From positions 19,266,979 to 19,330,978 of the forward strand of contig JACGWO010000011.1 in assembly GCA_034509735.1 (NCBI GenBank): 64,000 nucleotides of DNA, written 5' to 3'. The DNA comes from Sesamum alatum (Eukaryota; Streptophyta; Magnoliopsida; Lamiales; Pedaliaceae). A model generated the notes under the pieces. The model searched no databases. It was not told the DNA's origin and saw nothing but the letters and a program-made list of their open reading frames with translations. A program made the translations under genes and the position numbers. Within the stretch, counting starts at the first letter, position 1. Each line of letters starts with the position of its first letter. Shown in pieces: positions 1-10,556 of this stretch.

Positions 1-344
1 TATTTTTTAAAATTTTTGAATGAAATGAGTTATAATTAGTTATTTAGGAAAATATTGAGAAAGTAATACATTATAATATTTTTTTATTTTAAATCATGAC
101 TTGTTTGGGTTATAGTATTTTTGGAGAAACGGAGCCACAATTCACTTTATACATTTTGTGTTTTGTGAGTGACAATACTGTGCTACTTACCTGATGGCTC
201 TTTGGCTGTAGATAGAGACATATTGAAAGTTTTCTAAGGTGCATTTTTTATTTTTTGCTTTGTTTCATTCATCACTAATTTAATGTATCATGCAATTTAC
301 CTTCAATATGTCCAACATACATATATTTTCTATTAAAAGCATGT
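1..344. other. AT-rich intergenic sequence, no gene seen
   Basis: I see no coding segment, RNA gene or recognisable transposon terminus here. It leads into the degenerate tandem repeat that follows. Confidence 0.5.
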
Positions 345-349
345 ACTAT

Positions 350-820
350 TGACATCAACATCCAAAGCTAGTTTATTCATAATAATGTATACACCTATAA
401 TTTTCTTTTCATTCATTCTTCAATGAGTGCGACGAGTAAGAACTGAATACACTCCTTTGATAAACGAAGCATATAAAGCATTCCAAAAAACACACTGAAA
501 ATCAACATAAATGTAGTCCACATCCAACCATAGTTTATTCTTAATCACAAATACACCTCCAATATTCTGTTTCATTCACTCTTCAATATTCTGTAACAAA
601 TCAAACACGTAAAGCATTCCAAGAAACACATAGAAAAGCAATATAGATGTAACCCATATTCTAGCATTGGTTATTCATAATAACATATACGCCTTTTATT
701 TTTTGTTTGATTCACCCTTCAATGAGTGGAAGAATAATAACGAAACACACCCTTGTGACAGACTAAGCACGTACAACATTTCAAGAAACACATTAAAATT
801 CAAAATAAATGCAAATTAGA
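350..820. repeat. Degenerate tandem repeat, three units of about 135-165 bp
   Basis: Three diverged units start near 357, 518 and 653. Each has the same succession of short blocks: an AGTTTATTC/GGTTATTCAT-like start, a block of the type TATACACCTATAATTTTC, a CATTCTTCAATGAGTG-like block, then AAGCATTCCAA and AAACACA. The middle unit is shorter, near 135 bp, having lost part of the centre. No coding potential is visible. It could be a minisatellite or an internal repeat of an unrecognised element. Confidence 0.6.
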
Positions 821-1909
821 TCCCACCATTAGAATAAAACATTCCACAACCGAATGCTCAACATCAAAACTTTAAAAGTTCATGAGCAAAGATTCTATAT
901 TATGATTTGAATTAGATAAACAAAATGTGACAATGAACAAAACTCAAGATGAGTCACCATTAGGAAAAGACCAGTGGTCAACATAAAATGAAAAAAAAAA
1001 ATTGCAAAAAGCAAATTATTCTTGAAAAGAAATTAAATCAAATATCCCTATCCAAAATTATGAAAATACAGTAGCTAACGTCTTGCTTTTGGAGTGTCTG
1101 TACTTCCTGCATGAAATTACATTCAATTCCTTTAATATATATGCACAAAATGAATGAACTAAATGAGATTCATAGGCAATAAACATACTTTAACATATGC
1201 TATTAGGTTTCCATCCGCCTCAGTTCAACATTCTCCGTCATTTCAATTATTATGCTGAAAATTTACAATCTACTCGGCCAATTAAAAATGTTAATATTAA
1301 ATATACATTAAATATTATAAGTTTTATATTTCATAAAGAAACTTACTTTTCAAGCATATATTTTTTGCTGGAGATTCATCATAAAACAACCATTCCAAGT
1401 TAATGCACATAACTTGAGTTCGAACCAATGGTTGTACCTGGTAATGTGTGGATACGTTCATAGGTTCAGTATAACTAGACGTACAAATACTTGTCAAATA
1501 TATCTGAAAAACCTCTTTAATATTCACGAAACATAGCAAAGAATAAAATGTAACTATTTCGACGTCTAATCTTTTTAAACATGTGATGACTTTCTTGCTT
1601 AAAATCAATATTGATAACTCTATTCACATTAAACTTTATGCTTCCTTGCACAATATTAACTTAGTAACTTTAACTTGAAAAATGAATGTGAAGAATCTGA
1701 GTCGATATAATGACCACATAATAATTGTTTAGTGATTTTGTTTATATAGTAACATATTTCGGAGTTGAATATTGTACTTATCGATCGCACCTCTCGCACC
1801 AAATAACTGAACTAATTTTGCGAACAACTTTTTGATTGGCATGACTTGTAATATCAGTTGTACCGGTATTTTATCTTTTCTATAATAGCCTTACATGTGT
1901 AGAACTTCT
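821..1909. other. Intergenic AT-rich stretch, nothing recognised
   Basis: Short open frames occur on both strands, for example around 1197-1403 and 1324-1608, but their composition is that of random AT-rich DNA and I recognise no domain. The stretch ends at the target-site duplication of the hAT element. Confidence 0.5.
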
Positions 1910-1917
1910 CCTGTGTA
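1910..1917. repeat. Left target-site duplication of the hAT element
   Basis: CCTGTGTA directly precedes the left terminus and matches CCTGTATA after the right terminus at 5917-5924 in 7 of 8 positions. Eight base pairs is the duplication length of hAT transposases. Confidence 0.7.
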
Positions 1918-2090
1918 TAAGGGTGAGCAAAAACCGACCGAGCCGAAAAAAACTGGCGGAACGAAAATTCGGTTCAAACCGAAATCCGAACAAAAAAATC
2001 GGTTCGATTTTTGTCTTTTCTTTTTTAATTCTTGGTTTTTGGTTCAGTTCGGTCCGGTGGACAGAACCAAAAACCAATTTTTTTTTAATT

Positions 2091-2091
<1 letters not shown>

Positions 2092-2138
<47 letters not shown>
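2092..2138. repeat. (TAA)n microsatellite inside the hAT element
   Basis: About 15 uninterrupted TAA units follow the left subterminal region. An open frame reading poly-Asn or poly-Ile across it is only a consequence of the repeat. Confidence 0.95.
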
Positions 2139-2244
2139 TATAATTTTTACTATTTTAGTCTTGTAGTTCAGTTGACTAAACTTCAGAGTTTGAAGTTCAC
2201 AACTTCAATGAGCAATTTTTTTTTTTATTTTTTTTCCAGAATTT

Positions 2245-2515
2245 CACTATTTGAGAGAGAGAGACTTTGACGGTGACTTGGCGAGAGAGGAGACGAGATC
2301 GACAACCATGATTCGACTTCGATGGCGAGAGAGGGAGACGAGACCGGCTACTCGACGACGACGGCGGCTGAGAGTTAGAGAGAGAGAAGCGGCGGCAATC
2401 GTGATTTTTTTTAGAAAGAGAGAGAACCGCGGCGGCGGCTGTGCCGAACAACGAACGCGGCAAGAAATTCCGGCGAATCGGTGGCGACCCAGAGGTTGGT
2501 TGGTTTCGATTTAGT
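2245..2515 (+). other. Purine-rich GAGA segment, probable hAT leader exon
   Basis: The block is GC- and purine-rich compared with its surroundings and is full of GAGAGAGAG and GGCGGCGG runs. It lies between the left terminus and the transposase start, where Ac-like elements commonly have an untranslated leader. A candidate splice donor near 2490 (CAGAGGTTGG-like) is not convincing. Open frames on both strands here have the Arg/Ser-rich composition expected of GA repeats, so I do not call a gene. Confidence 0.4.
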
Positions 2516-3173
2516 ATTTTGCAGCTGAATTTATGAATCATGATATATTTCATTCTATTTGTATATTAGTGAAGCATTTGGCTAGGTAAACTTTTAGTTA
2601 TGAACTTATGATGTTGCTTACTAGTTCTTCCCTGAATGTTATCTTGTTATTTTATAGAGAATTTATCTAAAATGATGCTAATAATTTATTTTGATATTTT
2701 TGAATTTGTCTAATAAAAAGGACCCGTCAGGGTCTTGTGCCAAATGACTGAGAAAAGTTGAATCCAATATTATTTGTACCAATGTGCAATTTTTGTGATT
2801 CCTTGATTTCCTTCTATGGTTCAGTTTCTTGGTTTTTTATTTTGTCTTTGAGTTAGTTGTGCCATGTGTGAGTGGTTTGTGCTTGCCTTCTGAAAACATC
2901 ATTTGAAACAGTTAAACTAACCATTGAAAAACTAAATGGTGTTTGAATACCGTTTAGAGGCTTGTGAGCTTCTCATGGAAAATATTACTTGTTAATCATA
3001 CAATGTGAGTTGTTGACAGTAATCAACTTTCCGCTGGCATGCCTTGCTTTATGCTATTTATATATTCTGCTCAGGCTTTATTCCATATTGTTTGCAACTC
3101 TAACCTATTTCATATGTTGGTTGTACCTTATGTTGTAATGATTATGTATTTGTAATGTTGTGTAAAACTGTAA

Positions 3174-5500
3174 ATGGACTTGCCCGAGGGGAGCGAACAA
3201 GAAGAAATGATGTTGGAGGATGCAGGGATTTCAGACACACCACCTCCACCTCCACCTCCACAACCACAAAGATACAAAAAAAAAAGGCCCAAAAGGAAGG
3301 CGACATGCAAAAGAGCGAAGGTTTGAGATCACTTCATCTCCTACAATGATAACGAGGGAAAGCCAAGAGGTCGATGTAAGTATTGCGAATGAACTTATGC
3401 TACTGATCCTTTTAAGAATGACACTTCTAGTATGAACAATCATATGAGACAATGCAAAAAACATCCTGATAATCTAGCTTCTGTTGCTGAGAACCGCACA
3501 ATAACTAGTTTCTGTCAGTGTTTAACGGGGGATATAAGAGAAAGTTCAACTTTGAAGTTTGATCAAGAAGCTGTTAGAACTGCCTTAGCTCGCATGATAA
3601 TTATAGATGAATTGCCTTTTAAGTTTGTTGAAAATTAAAAATTTAGGCAATTTATCTCTGCCGCATGTCCACAGTTTAGTGTCCCTTCAAGAACCACTAT
3701 AACTAGGGATTGATATAAGTTGTTTTATAATGAAAAGAATAAGTTAAAAATTTATTTCAAGAATTCGGGATAAAGAATCTTGTTGACCACTGACACATGG
3801 ACTTGTAATCAAAGACTCACCTATATGTGTTTGACTATGCATTACATTGATTTTGATTGAAAAATGCATAAGGTTATCCTTAATTTCATCCCATATCGTA
3901 CTCATAAAGATGACGTTGTTAGTTTGTGATTGAGAAATGTTTGTTGAATTGGGGATTGATAAAGTGTTTGTTGTAACTGTTGACAATGCTTCCTCGAATG
4001 ATACAACTGTTGCTTATTTGGACGAAGATTTGTTAATTAGGGAAGATGTGTGGCTCATATTATCAATTTAATTGTCAAGAATGGATTGAAGGAATTGAAT
4101 GATTCCAGAGCATGTCCGAACAATTGTTAGATATGTTCGTCAATCACCTTATAGGACCAAAAAATTTAACGATTATGCTGTTGAGGAGAAGGTTCAAAGC
4201 AAAAATTCATTGTGTTTAGATGTCCATACAAGATGGAATTCAATTTATACTATTTTAGAGGCTGCTCTCATATTTCAAGGCGTGTTTGAAAGGTATGAAA
4301 TATATAATGCTGATTTTTGTGGTGATTTCATGTCTGATGGTCCTTATGGTAGAATTGGATTGCCTACGAAATATGATTGGGTTATGGTTGAAATTTTTTT
4401 GACGGTATTACAACACTTTTATGAGCTAACCAATCGAGTCTCTAGGTCTTTGTATGTGACATCTAACATTTTTTTGGATGAAATAAGTGAAATTGGCGAC
4501 TTATTAAATGAATGGATTAGGAGTGATGATGATTGTTTGGTAGATATGGCTCGACAAATGAAGGAAAAAATTGATAAGTATTGAGATAGTATCAACAAGA
4601 TGAACATGATGTTATATTTTGTTGTTATGCTTGATCCTCGGAAAAAGTTCTCTTATCTTAATATATTTTCAACAATATGTATATGCCACAAACAACAACG
4701 CTAATGGCAAGTATGGCCAAAGATGCTTTCTATATTATATTTGAAGATTACAACAAAGGATATTCTTCGACAACATCACATCCTTCTACCACTTCGTCGA
4801 TGTCTAGTGAATCAGAACATGATCATGGTGTTGGTGGTCCAGTAAAGAAGGTTAGTGTTAACAGAATAAAGAGATGGAAACAAATATTATCCGATATTGG
4901 ACATAGGTAAATCAGAGCTGGATTCATATATAAACGAAGAACTTGTGGATGATGAATCTCCAAGTTTTGATATCAAGGAATGGTGGCAAATGCATTCTCC
5001 GAGATTTCCCATCTTATCATGATTGGCACGGGATATGTTAGCCATGCCTATATCTACGGTTGCGTCAGAATCAACTTTTAGTATTGGAGGTCGTATTATT
5101 GATGATTTCAGAGCATCATTGACTCCAACAATGGCACAAGCTTTAATTTGTAGTCAAGATTGGCTATGGCACACACCGGTGAAACCAGTTGAAGAGGACT
5201 ATGACATGATCGAGAAAATTGTAAAAGGTTTATTTATTCATTTATTACGAATATTAGTTTATTCATTATTGACATATTTTATTTAATAAATTAAAATTTT
5301 ATTCTTCATGATTTATCTTACACTTGTAGATGCCGTATCAAGTGTTGGCTCAGAGTCAACCATCATCGGACTATGATGTCATATGTCACGTAAGTATGAT
5401 TTTTTTTCATGTACTTTTATAGTTTTATTTATAATTTGTCGTATAATTTCTTTCTTTTTTGGTTTTGTTTTTAGTAGTAAGTTGATGGAACGTCAATCTC
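3174..5500 (+). pseudogene. hAT transposase with N-terminal BED zinc finger (broken)
   Basis: The encoded protein would bind the element ends and catalyse cut-and-paste transposition. The start ATG at 3174 opens an acidic, poly-proline N-terminus (MDLPEGSEQEE, then seven prolines) and a basic stretch. A BED zinc finger follows: DHF, CKYC, then HMRQCKKH. Next come a block with TTDTWTCN (about 3780), DNASSND (about 3985), CVAHIINLIVKNGL (about 4048), RWNSIYTIL (about 4230) and LDPRKKFSYL (about 4630). The C-terminus has the hAT dimerisation signature, with [17 protein letters not shown] near 5045. A splice donor around 5227 and acceptor at about 5329 may define a last intron. In-frame TGA codons replace Trp-like positions before DHF and after CKYCE, and there are frameshifts near 3640-3900 and 4660-5020. 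Family assignment is firm; function is lost. Confidence 0.8.
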
Positions 5501-5820
5501 GGATTGATGGATTGTCACTCAAGATTCTCAAAATTGAAGCTTCAAACTCGTGAATTGTGATGGATGTTATTTTGTTATTCAATATATTATTGTGTAAAAC
5601 TTTTTGTTGGAATATTGAATTGTTATTTTCATATTTTGAAACGGAATGCATATATTTGAATGAATGGAATGATATTCGTATTGTGTTGTGTCAATTGTTA
5701 TTTCTTTTTATATTTCTATATTTTTTAACAGGTATTTTTGATCAAAATTAAAATTTAAACTAAAAGATGATTTTTTCGGTCCGGTTCAGTTTTCGATTTT
5801 CAAAATGGCCGAACCGAAAT

Positions 5821-5880
5821 TCAGTAAACTGAATTTCAATTCAGTAAACTGAATTTCAATTCAGTAAACTGAATTTCAAT
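5821..5880. repeat. Three perfect 20-bp subterminal repeats with hairpin potential
   Basis: The 20-base unit TCAGTAAACTGAATTTCAAT occurs three times exactly in tandem. With the preceding T of the array each copy contains TTCAGT-AA-ACTGAA, a short stem-loop. The array lies 36 bp inside the right end of the hAT element, where hAT transposases usually have clustered subterminal binding motifs; that role is inferred. Confidence 0.9.
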
Positions 5881-5916
5881 TCAGTTTGGTTTTGAAAAGC
5901 GAATTGAACACTCCTA

Positions 5917-5924
5917 CCTGTATA
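5917..5924. repeat. Right target-site duplication of the hAT element
   Basis: CCTGTATA immediately follows the right terminus and differs from the left copy at one base. Confidence 0.7.
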
Positions 5925-6429
5925 TTGGAAAAAAACTGCAAAAGTTTTTAACAACTATATTTTATGATAAGATATCCAATCACCACAATATTTATCTAAA
6001 ATTAAGCTTACAAATTTTTAATAATTCAAACGCCATCATCCTATCCTTAAACATTACTCCCTCAAATTTGTTCTTGAGAACTTGGACTTGATGTGCGATT
6101 AGGACAATTTAATGTGAACCATATGAAGCATTATCAAAATATTTTTATTGAAAATATCAATACGTGCAAAAAAGAGGAAACTAAAATGTTATATATTAGA
6201 GCATGATTAATTTTTCAGCAGCAACTCGAAATACACCATCATTTTAGTGCAATATAAAGAAAAGTGCGTATAGAACATTAAGTTTATTTTTTACATGTTC
6301 AACTAGTAAAAAGCAGACTAAGTTTGATGATCACATAAATCTAGACGCTGATGTAGTTTACAAATAGAAAGAACCTATAGCACAAATAATTAAAAAGTTA
6401 AACAAAAAAGAAAAATATTAACATGTAGA
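5925..6429. other. AT-rich intergenic stretch, possible Helitron 3' flank
   Basis: No gene is visible. If the minus-strand Helitron remnant to the right is complete at its 3' side, its terminal hairpin and CTRR end should lie here. I could not identify a convincing GC-rich hairpin. Confidence 0.4.
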
Positions 6430-7450
6430 ATTTACAACTTACTAGGAGAAAGGTGTTTCCATAAGTTCATTAGACATTTTAGGATAAATATGATATACGT
6501 TATAGGACAACTATAATGTCTGTATTGTCTGACTAACATAGTGGTGATGATGATGACATATGGTTTAGTGCCGTCAGAGAGAATGTCATCTCTAATTTGA
6601 GAAGCATGAGCATACCATAAAACAACTTTCATCATATGTCCACTGTTGGAAATGAGCATACTAAAAATACTTAAAATTGAGAAGCATATTAGTACAGAGT
6701 ATCCATAACATATATTAATTTCATTGTTTAAAATTTCTAATTTGATGAAAATAATATATAACTCAATAATATCTAGAAGTTCCTCAACTCTTTCAAAAAG
6801 ATTTCCCTAAGCTTGAAGTTCTTGGGCCCCTTTTCAATTGACTCGATAGGACCAATCTTGATAAGAAAACCTATTACATCTGCAAATATAATAATCATTA
6901 TTATTATTTGAAGAAGACACCAAATGTGATTAAATAATGGCTTAAATTTATACTAATCACAAGTATAAGTGAGGTCTTCACGAAAGGAAGGAACATCTTG
7001 ATATGGGACGAATTCAAGTTTATGATTGTTTAATTTATCATATTCCCCCAATTAACACATTTAACAAAAGTCACGTATGTAAAACTTACCATGTAATCTT
7101 GGTGAAGTTGATATTGTCTTTTCCAGGGGAAACAAGAAAATTTTGTATAGCGTAGATTCCACCTTCATGCATTTATTGTCCAACTTTGCAGCTTGATTCT
7201 TGTGAACAGAAGCATGGATGTGATCATCATACAGTAAATATTGGATTATAATGACTAAACAAAACACGAAACAAACACTCACATGCTCATCTTATAAAAT
7301 CATATCAAGGCCGACAGATCTATGTTATTGTAGTTTATCGCATCCCATATTCTTGTAACTCTAACTTTGATCATCCATCCATCTCTTTTTGAGAGATATG
7401 TTCCACATAATATATCTGAGACTCATGATTGAGTGATAGCACCTGAAAAA
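6430..7450 (-). pseudogene. RPA70-like single-strand DNA-binding protein remnant of the Helitron
   Basis: Five exon-like segments read in order on the minus strand. The first (about 7400-7300) has WMIKVRVTRIWDAINYNN, the start of an OB fold. The second (about 7270-7090) has DDHIHASVHKNQAAKL. The third (about 7060-6960) has LEFVPYQDVPSF. The fourth (about 6890-6780) has DVIGFLIKIGPIES. The fifth (6659-6432) has MMKVVLWYAHASQIRD and a TTMLVRQYRH block. The order matches tandem OB folds of plant RPA1-like proteins, which bind single-stranded DNA. Gaps between segments may be introns. An in-frame stop follows DLSALI. No gene symbol is justified because this copy belongs to the element. Confidence 0.6.
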
Positions 7451-7539
7451 TATATCACATCAAATACATGATATTTGTTATTTTAGTTTGAATAAACATA
7501 AATATTTTAAATAAGAATGAAGAGTATAATCACTTGAAA

Positions 7540-9190
7540 GATAAGAAGAGTATTACCTCTTGGTAGATTATTAAAAGATTCTTTATATATAATATCTTTC
7601 ATATAACAGTCATCATATTTTCCATTGTTATTGATTAAGAGCTTCAACATATAAGGTGAAGTCACATGTGATACTACAACATAAAGTTGGTCATGATAAA
7701 GTACCGGTTTGGCAGGTAAACTCCAACACTATTGAAAATTTTTCTTGACTTTTGTTGATAGTCATTACAAAGCAAACCTTTACTGATGATGGTCTTCTCC
7801 TAAATGTGAAAGGTCATTTCTACTCTAACGCGATAGTTCTATTCTGTAGATGAAATGCCTGTCACCAACATGGCTATTTATTTTAATATGTGCCTTAATG
7901 ACTGTAGTCAACGTGTTAGTAACAATAAGCCTCGTACCATTACACAACAGTCTTGTTTGGTTCAGATGTCTCAAAAATATAATAGAAATACCTTGTTCAA
8001 TCTGAATCTCGTGATTAGGTATACCTAGAAACTTTAGAGTATTCAAGAGCTCTATAGGATATAGAAGTGATTGATTATCTATCATGTTTTCATTGGGACA
8101 TATCATGTCAGAATTACAATACTTCTTTGTTTCACCACAAAGAGATGATAATATGTTATTTCATCCACAATTTCATTTGTTGGAGCTATAGTTGCCCTTT
8201 TCCTAAAATTTGTTAGAACATTGTATTTGAATGCCAGATCAGGATACGTGTTGGAGATATCATCCGTAATTGGATCACCACGGTTAGGAATTAATAGGTT
8301 ATCTGGAATCTTTATCTAACTGGGCTCATCCTCATTGTCAAGGTTATAGACTAGCAATTTTCCATCTCCGAGTTCCAAAATCCGTTTACCAAATTTCTTA
8401 TTGTCTCAACTTCTGTTGGATCTAAAGATGAGTAATGTAATCATGTTAGTTGTCAACTCAAAGACTTTGCAATCTTGCAAGTCTTTAGTATTATTTATTA
8501 ATGTAGCAACAATATCTTCTATCCCATCTAGAACAATAACTGGCAAAATTATCTATAGTCACCACCCAATATGATCATTTTTCCGTCAAATACCTTTTGT
8601 TTTGTGTATGGATCAGTGTAACTGATTATGTATTTGAATATTTCATTTACTGTCTCAAAGATATCCCTATGTTGCATTGGTGTCTTATCCCAGATAACTA
8701 AACTAACCTTGCCTATAAGGTCTGCTAATGGTGTATCTTGACTGATTTTGCATATTGTATCCTCATTGACAACCAAGGAATCCTGAATTAGAATGCGCAG
8801 TTTACCACCTGGCAAAAGAAGTGATGCAATTCTTGAAAATGCAATGCGTAACATAATTATTTTCCTTTTTTAACATAAGAAGAATAAACACAAGAAATCT
8901 AAAAAATAGAATAAAAAATAATCATTTCCGCGCGTAGTTGGGTAATGATTATTTTTCACAAATAAGTTTTTTATGTGCCTCCACTTCCATTTACAAAAGA
9001 GGTCCACCAATATTTAACTTTACAACTCTAATGACATCATTATGAACTTTCTTTTGCGGAAAAGTTAGGCCACTGTAAAGTTGAGGGTGTTCACTTGATA
9101 GTGCATCTCTATCATAACTCAACTCCTCCATAATTATTGCATGTTTTACTTCATGCAATAATGCAAAGTCCGGATAATCAATAAATATTT
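7540..9190 (-). pseudogene. Helitron PIF1-type helicase (broken, Walker A disrupted)
   Basis: The helicase would unwind DNA during rolling-circle transposition. Reading the minus strand: MEELSYDRDALSSEHPQLYS (about 9130), then the Walker A region FVNGSGGT-stop-KTYL-stop-K (about 9000-8955). IASLLLPGG (about 8820) and a Walker B-like SLVIWDKTPMQHRDIFE (about 8690) follow. Next come MIILGGDYR (8549), NLLIPNRGDP (about 8290), YPIELLNTLKFLGIPNHEIQ (about 8050), NQTRLLCNGTRLIV (about 7930), a FVMTINKSQ motif (about 7760) and QLYVVVSHVTSPYMLKL (about 7690-7640). The motif order is that of plant Helitron helicases. Two stops in Walker A and several frameshifts show it is inactive. About 90 bp between Walker A and IASLLL may be an intron. 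Confidence 0.75.
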
Positions 9191-9367
9191 TTTAATTAAT
9201 AATTAATCGTCGTGGCATGTCGTTCCTGTGCATATAATAAATAATCTTTCATCATTAAAATATATTATACATTTCAAAAAAATAAATAAAAGAAAACCAT
9301 TTTAATTGTACTATTGACACAAAAAAAAACTTGATGCAGTGGTGTTATATTAATATAGATAATGAGA

Positions 9368-9433
<66 letters not shown>

Positions 9434-9807
9434 TTGTTACATATGTATTATTACATGGAGCTATGAGATTATAGTATCCATACATAAATATGAACACTAG
9501 GAGTTAGAAAACACATAATTAATATATATTTTAAAGAAATAATAAAGTTTTAAAGCTTTAAATATAACATGCACATTTAATATGTGTGCAAAATTATTTA
9601 AAAAGTATCATAATCGATTTTTCTTATTAAAATTTTTATTATATATTTATTTAATTGATTTTTATATAAATAAAGGAAAATATATATAAAATTAATTAAA
9701 TAAATATATATAATATTGTTCTTAAATTATCAGATCATGCATATGTACATACAAGGATTAAAATCACGTGCCATCTCTTAGTTATAACATCAAAATTACA
9801 ATTTTAG
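9191..9807. other. AT-rich sequence with (ATT)n tract, no gene
   Basis: Apart from the trinucleotide repeat at 9368-9434 I see only low-complexity AT-rich DNA. Any N-terminal Helitron sequence is missing or beyond recognition. Confidence 0.5.
9368..9434. repeat. (ATT)n microsatellite
   Basis: About 22 uninterrupted ATT units. Confidence 0.95.
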
Positions 9808-10108
9808 AAGGTGCTTGGGTGAACTTATAATAAGCTCTTTAAAACATCTTCTAAGAAGTTTAAAAGCTTATAAAATATTACAAAGAGTTTGATAATTTTT
9901 TTAAAGAATGAGCTTGTAATATACAAAAATAAGACGTTAAGAGCTTATAATCTCCTTTAAGAAAAAAGTAAAGAGTTTATAACTTATTTTTAAAGTTTTA
10001 ATAAGTTAGTTCAATTTTGTTTTTCTAAAATTAGTTAGAAATTCGTGATTAGCAACATAGTATAATATTTGTGATCTTATTTCATCTAAACACTTTAATA
10101 ACTTCTTT

Positions 10109-10117
10109 TAAAAGTTA
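10109..10117. repeat. Target-site duplication, left copy
   Basis: TAAAAGTTA here and TAAAAATTA at 10481-10489 flank the nested element, matching at 8 of 9 positions. Confidence 0.65.
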
Positions 10118-10480
10118 GGGTGAATGCTACGTACATTTGATCTATTAAGTTTTCGTTAAATTTACTTTTGTCCATCAAGTTCATTTCTTGACTTTAGCAT
10201 TCCTAACTTTAGTTGTTGTCTCAATTGGTACCTTTGATCATTTTTCCAGCGAAAATGTGGCAGGATTTTAACTTTTGAAGGATAAAATGGTCAATATTAA
10301 GTTTGATTTTCTTACTTTAGTCCTTTTATTTAATTTTATAAAATTGTAAAATTAGTTCTTTTGCAAGCGGGAAAAACAACTTTTTATATTTTTGTGTGTT
10401 GAAACAATATGATGTAATTATCTTATGTGATCATAATAATTCTAAACGAAAACTTGAGGGACCAAATGTAGCATTTATCC
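10118..10480. mobile_element. Long-TIR MULE-like element (363 bp, deletion derivative)
   Basis: It starts GGGTGAATGCTACGTACATT and ends with the reverse complement of GGATAAATGCTACATTTGGT. The sequence from 10118 to about 10330 is homologous to the left arm of the element at 20711-21954, including the CAGCGAAAATGTGGC and GGATAAAATGGTCA blocks. The right arm is reduced to about 45 bp, so the inverted repeats are now very unequal. A 9-bp duplication with one mismatch flanks it, the length typical of Mutator-like elements. It has no coding capacity. Confidence 0.7.
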
Positions 10481-10556
10481 TAAAAATTATTAGACCTAAT
10501 ATCTTATAAGCTAAAAAAATATCTTAAAAGATGTTCGAACTTAGGAGAGAGTATGA

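Larger units (their letters stand above)
1918..5916 (+). mobile_element. hAT-superfamily DNA transposon, full length but decayed
   Basis: The element starts TAAGGGTGAGCAAAAACCG and ends with a sequence whose reverse complement starts TAGGAGTGTTCAATTCG, giving short imperfect terminal inverted repeats of the TAGGG(G)TGAGCA type. Subterminal regions at both ends are rich in GGTTCGGTTT and CGAACCGAA motifs in opposite orientation. An 8-bp duplication flanks it. The interior holds a purine-rich probable non-coding leader (about 2245-2515), a broken transposase gene (3174-5500) and a low-complexity 3' region. Several in-frame stops show that it is no longer autonomous. Confidence 0.8.
6430..9190 (-). 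mobile_element. Helitron remnant (helicase plus RPA-like gene)
   Basis: Minus-strand segments encode, in order, the PIF1-type helicase domain typical of Helitron Rep-Hel proteins (9190 to 7540) and a replication-protein-A-like protein (about 7450 to 6430). Plant Helitrons characteristically carry both. The replication-initiator half of Rep-Hel, which should lie beyond 9190, is absent, and a trinucleotide repeat follows at 9368. Termini were not found, so the limits are those of the coding remnants. Confidence 0.7.
9808..10556. mobile_element. Non-autonomous TIR element, AGCTTATAAG family, copy 1 (interrupted)
   Basis: The left end AAGGTGCTTGGGTGAACTTA and the many internal AGCTTATAA and AACATCTT motifs match the better-preserved copy at 43087-43999. 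The right end near 10550 has CTTATAAGCT and AAAAGATGTTCGAA in mirrored order. The sequence is split by the long-TIR element at 10118-10480. No coding sequence is present. No target-site duplication was identified, so the edges are approximate; a hAT-type MITE is my best guess. Confidence 0.5.

Noticed and set aside
1895..2270. Frames crossing the (TAA)n repeat reading poly-Asn or poly-Ile
   Set aside because: Simple-repeat artefact inside the hAT terminus.
2197..2553. Protein-coding gene in the GAGA-rich region (frames on both strands)
   Set aside because: Composition is Arg/Ser low-complexity on both strands because of the purine repeats, and it lies inside the hAT element as probable leader.
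5821..5880. CRISPR-like direct repeats
   Set aside because: The units are contiguous without spacers and lie in a plant transposon end.
8549..8854. Host PIF1 helicase gene
   Set aside because: Motif order, stops and the adjoining RPA-like remnant fit a Helitron Rep-Hel fragment rather than a cellular PIF1.
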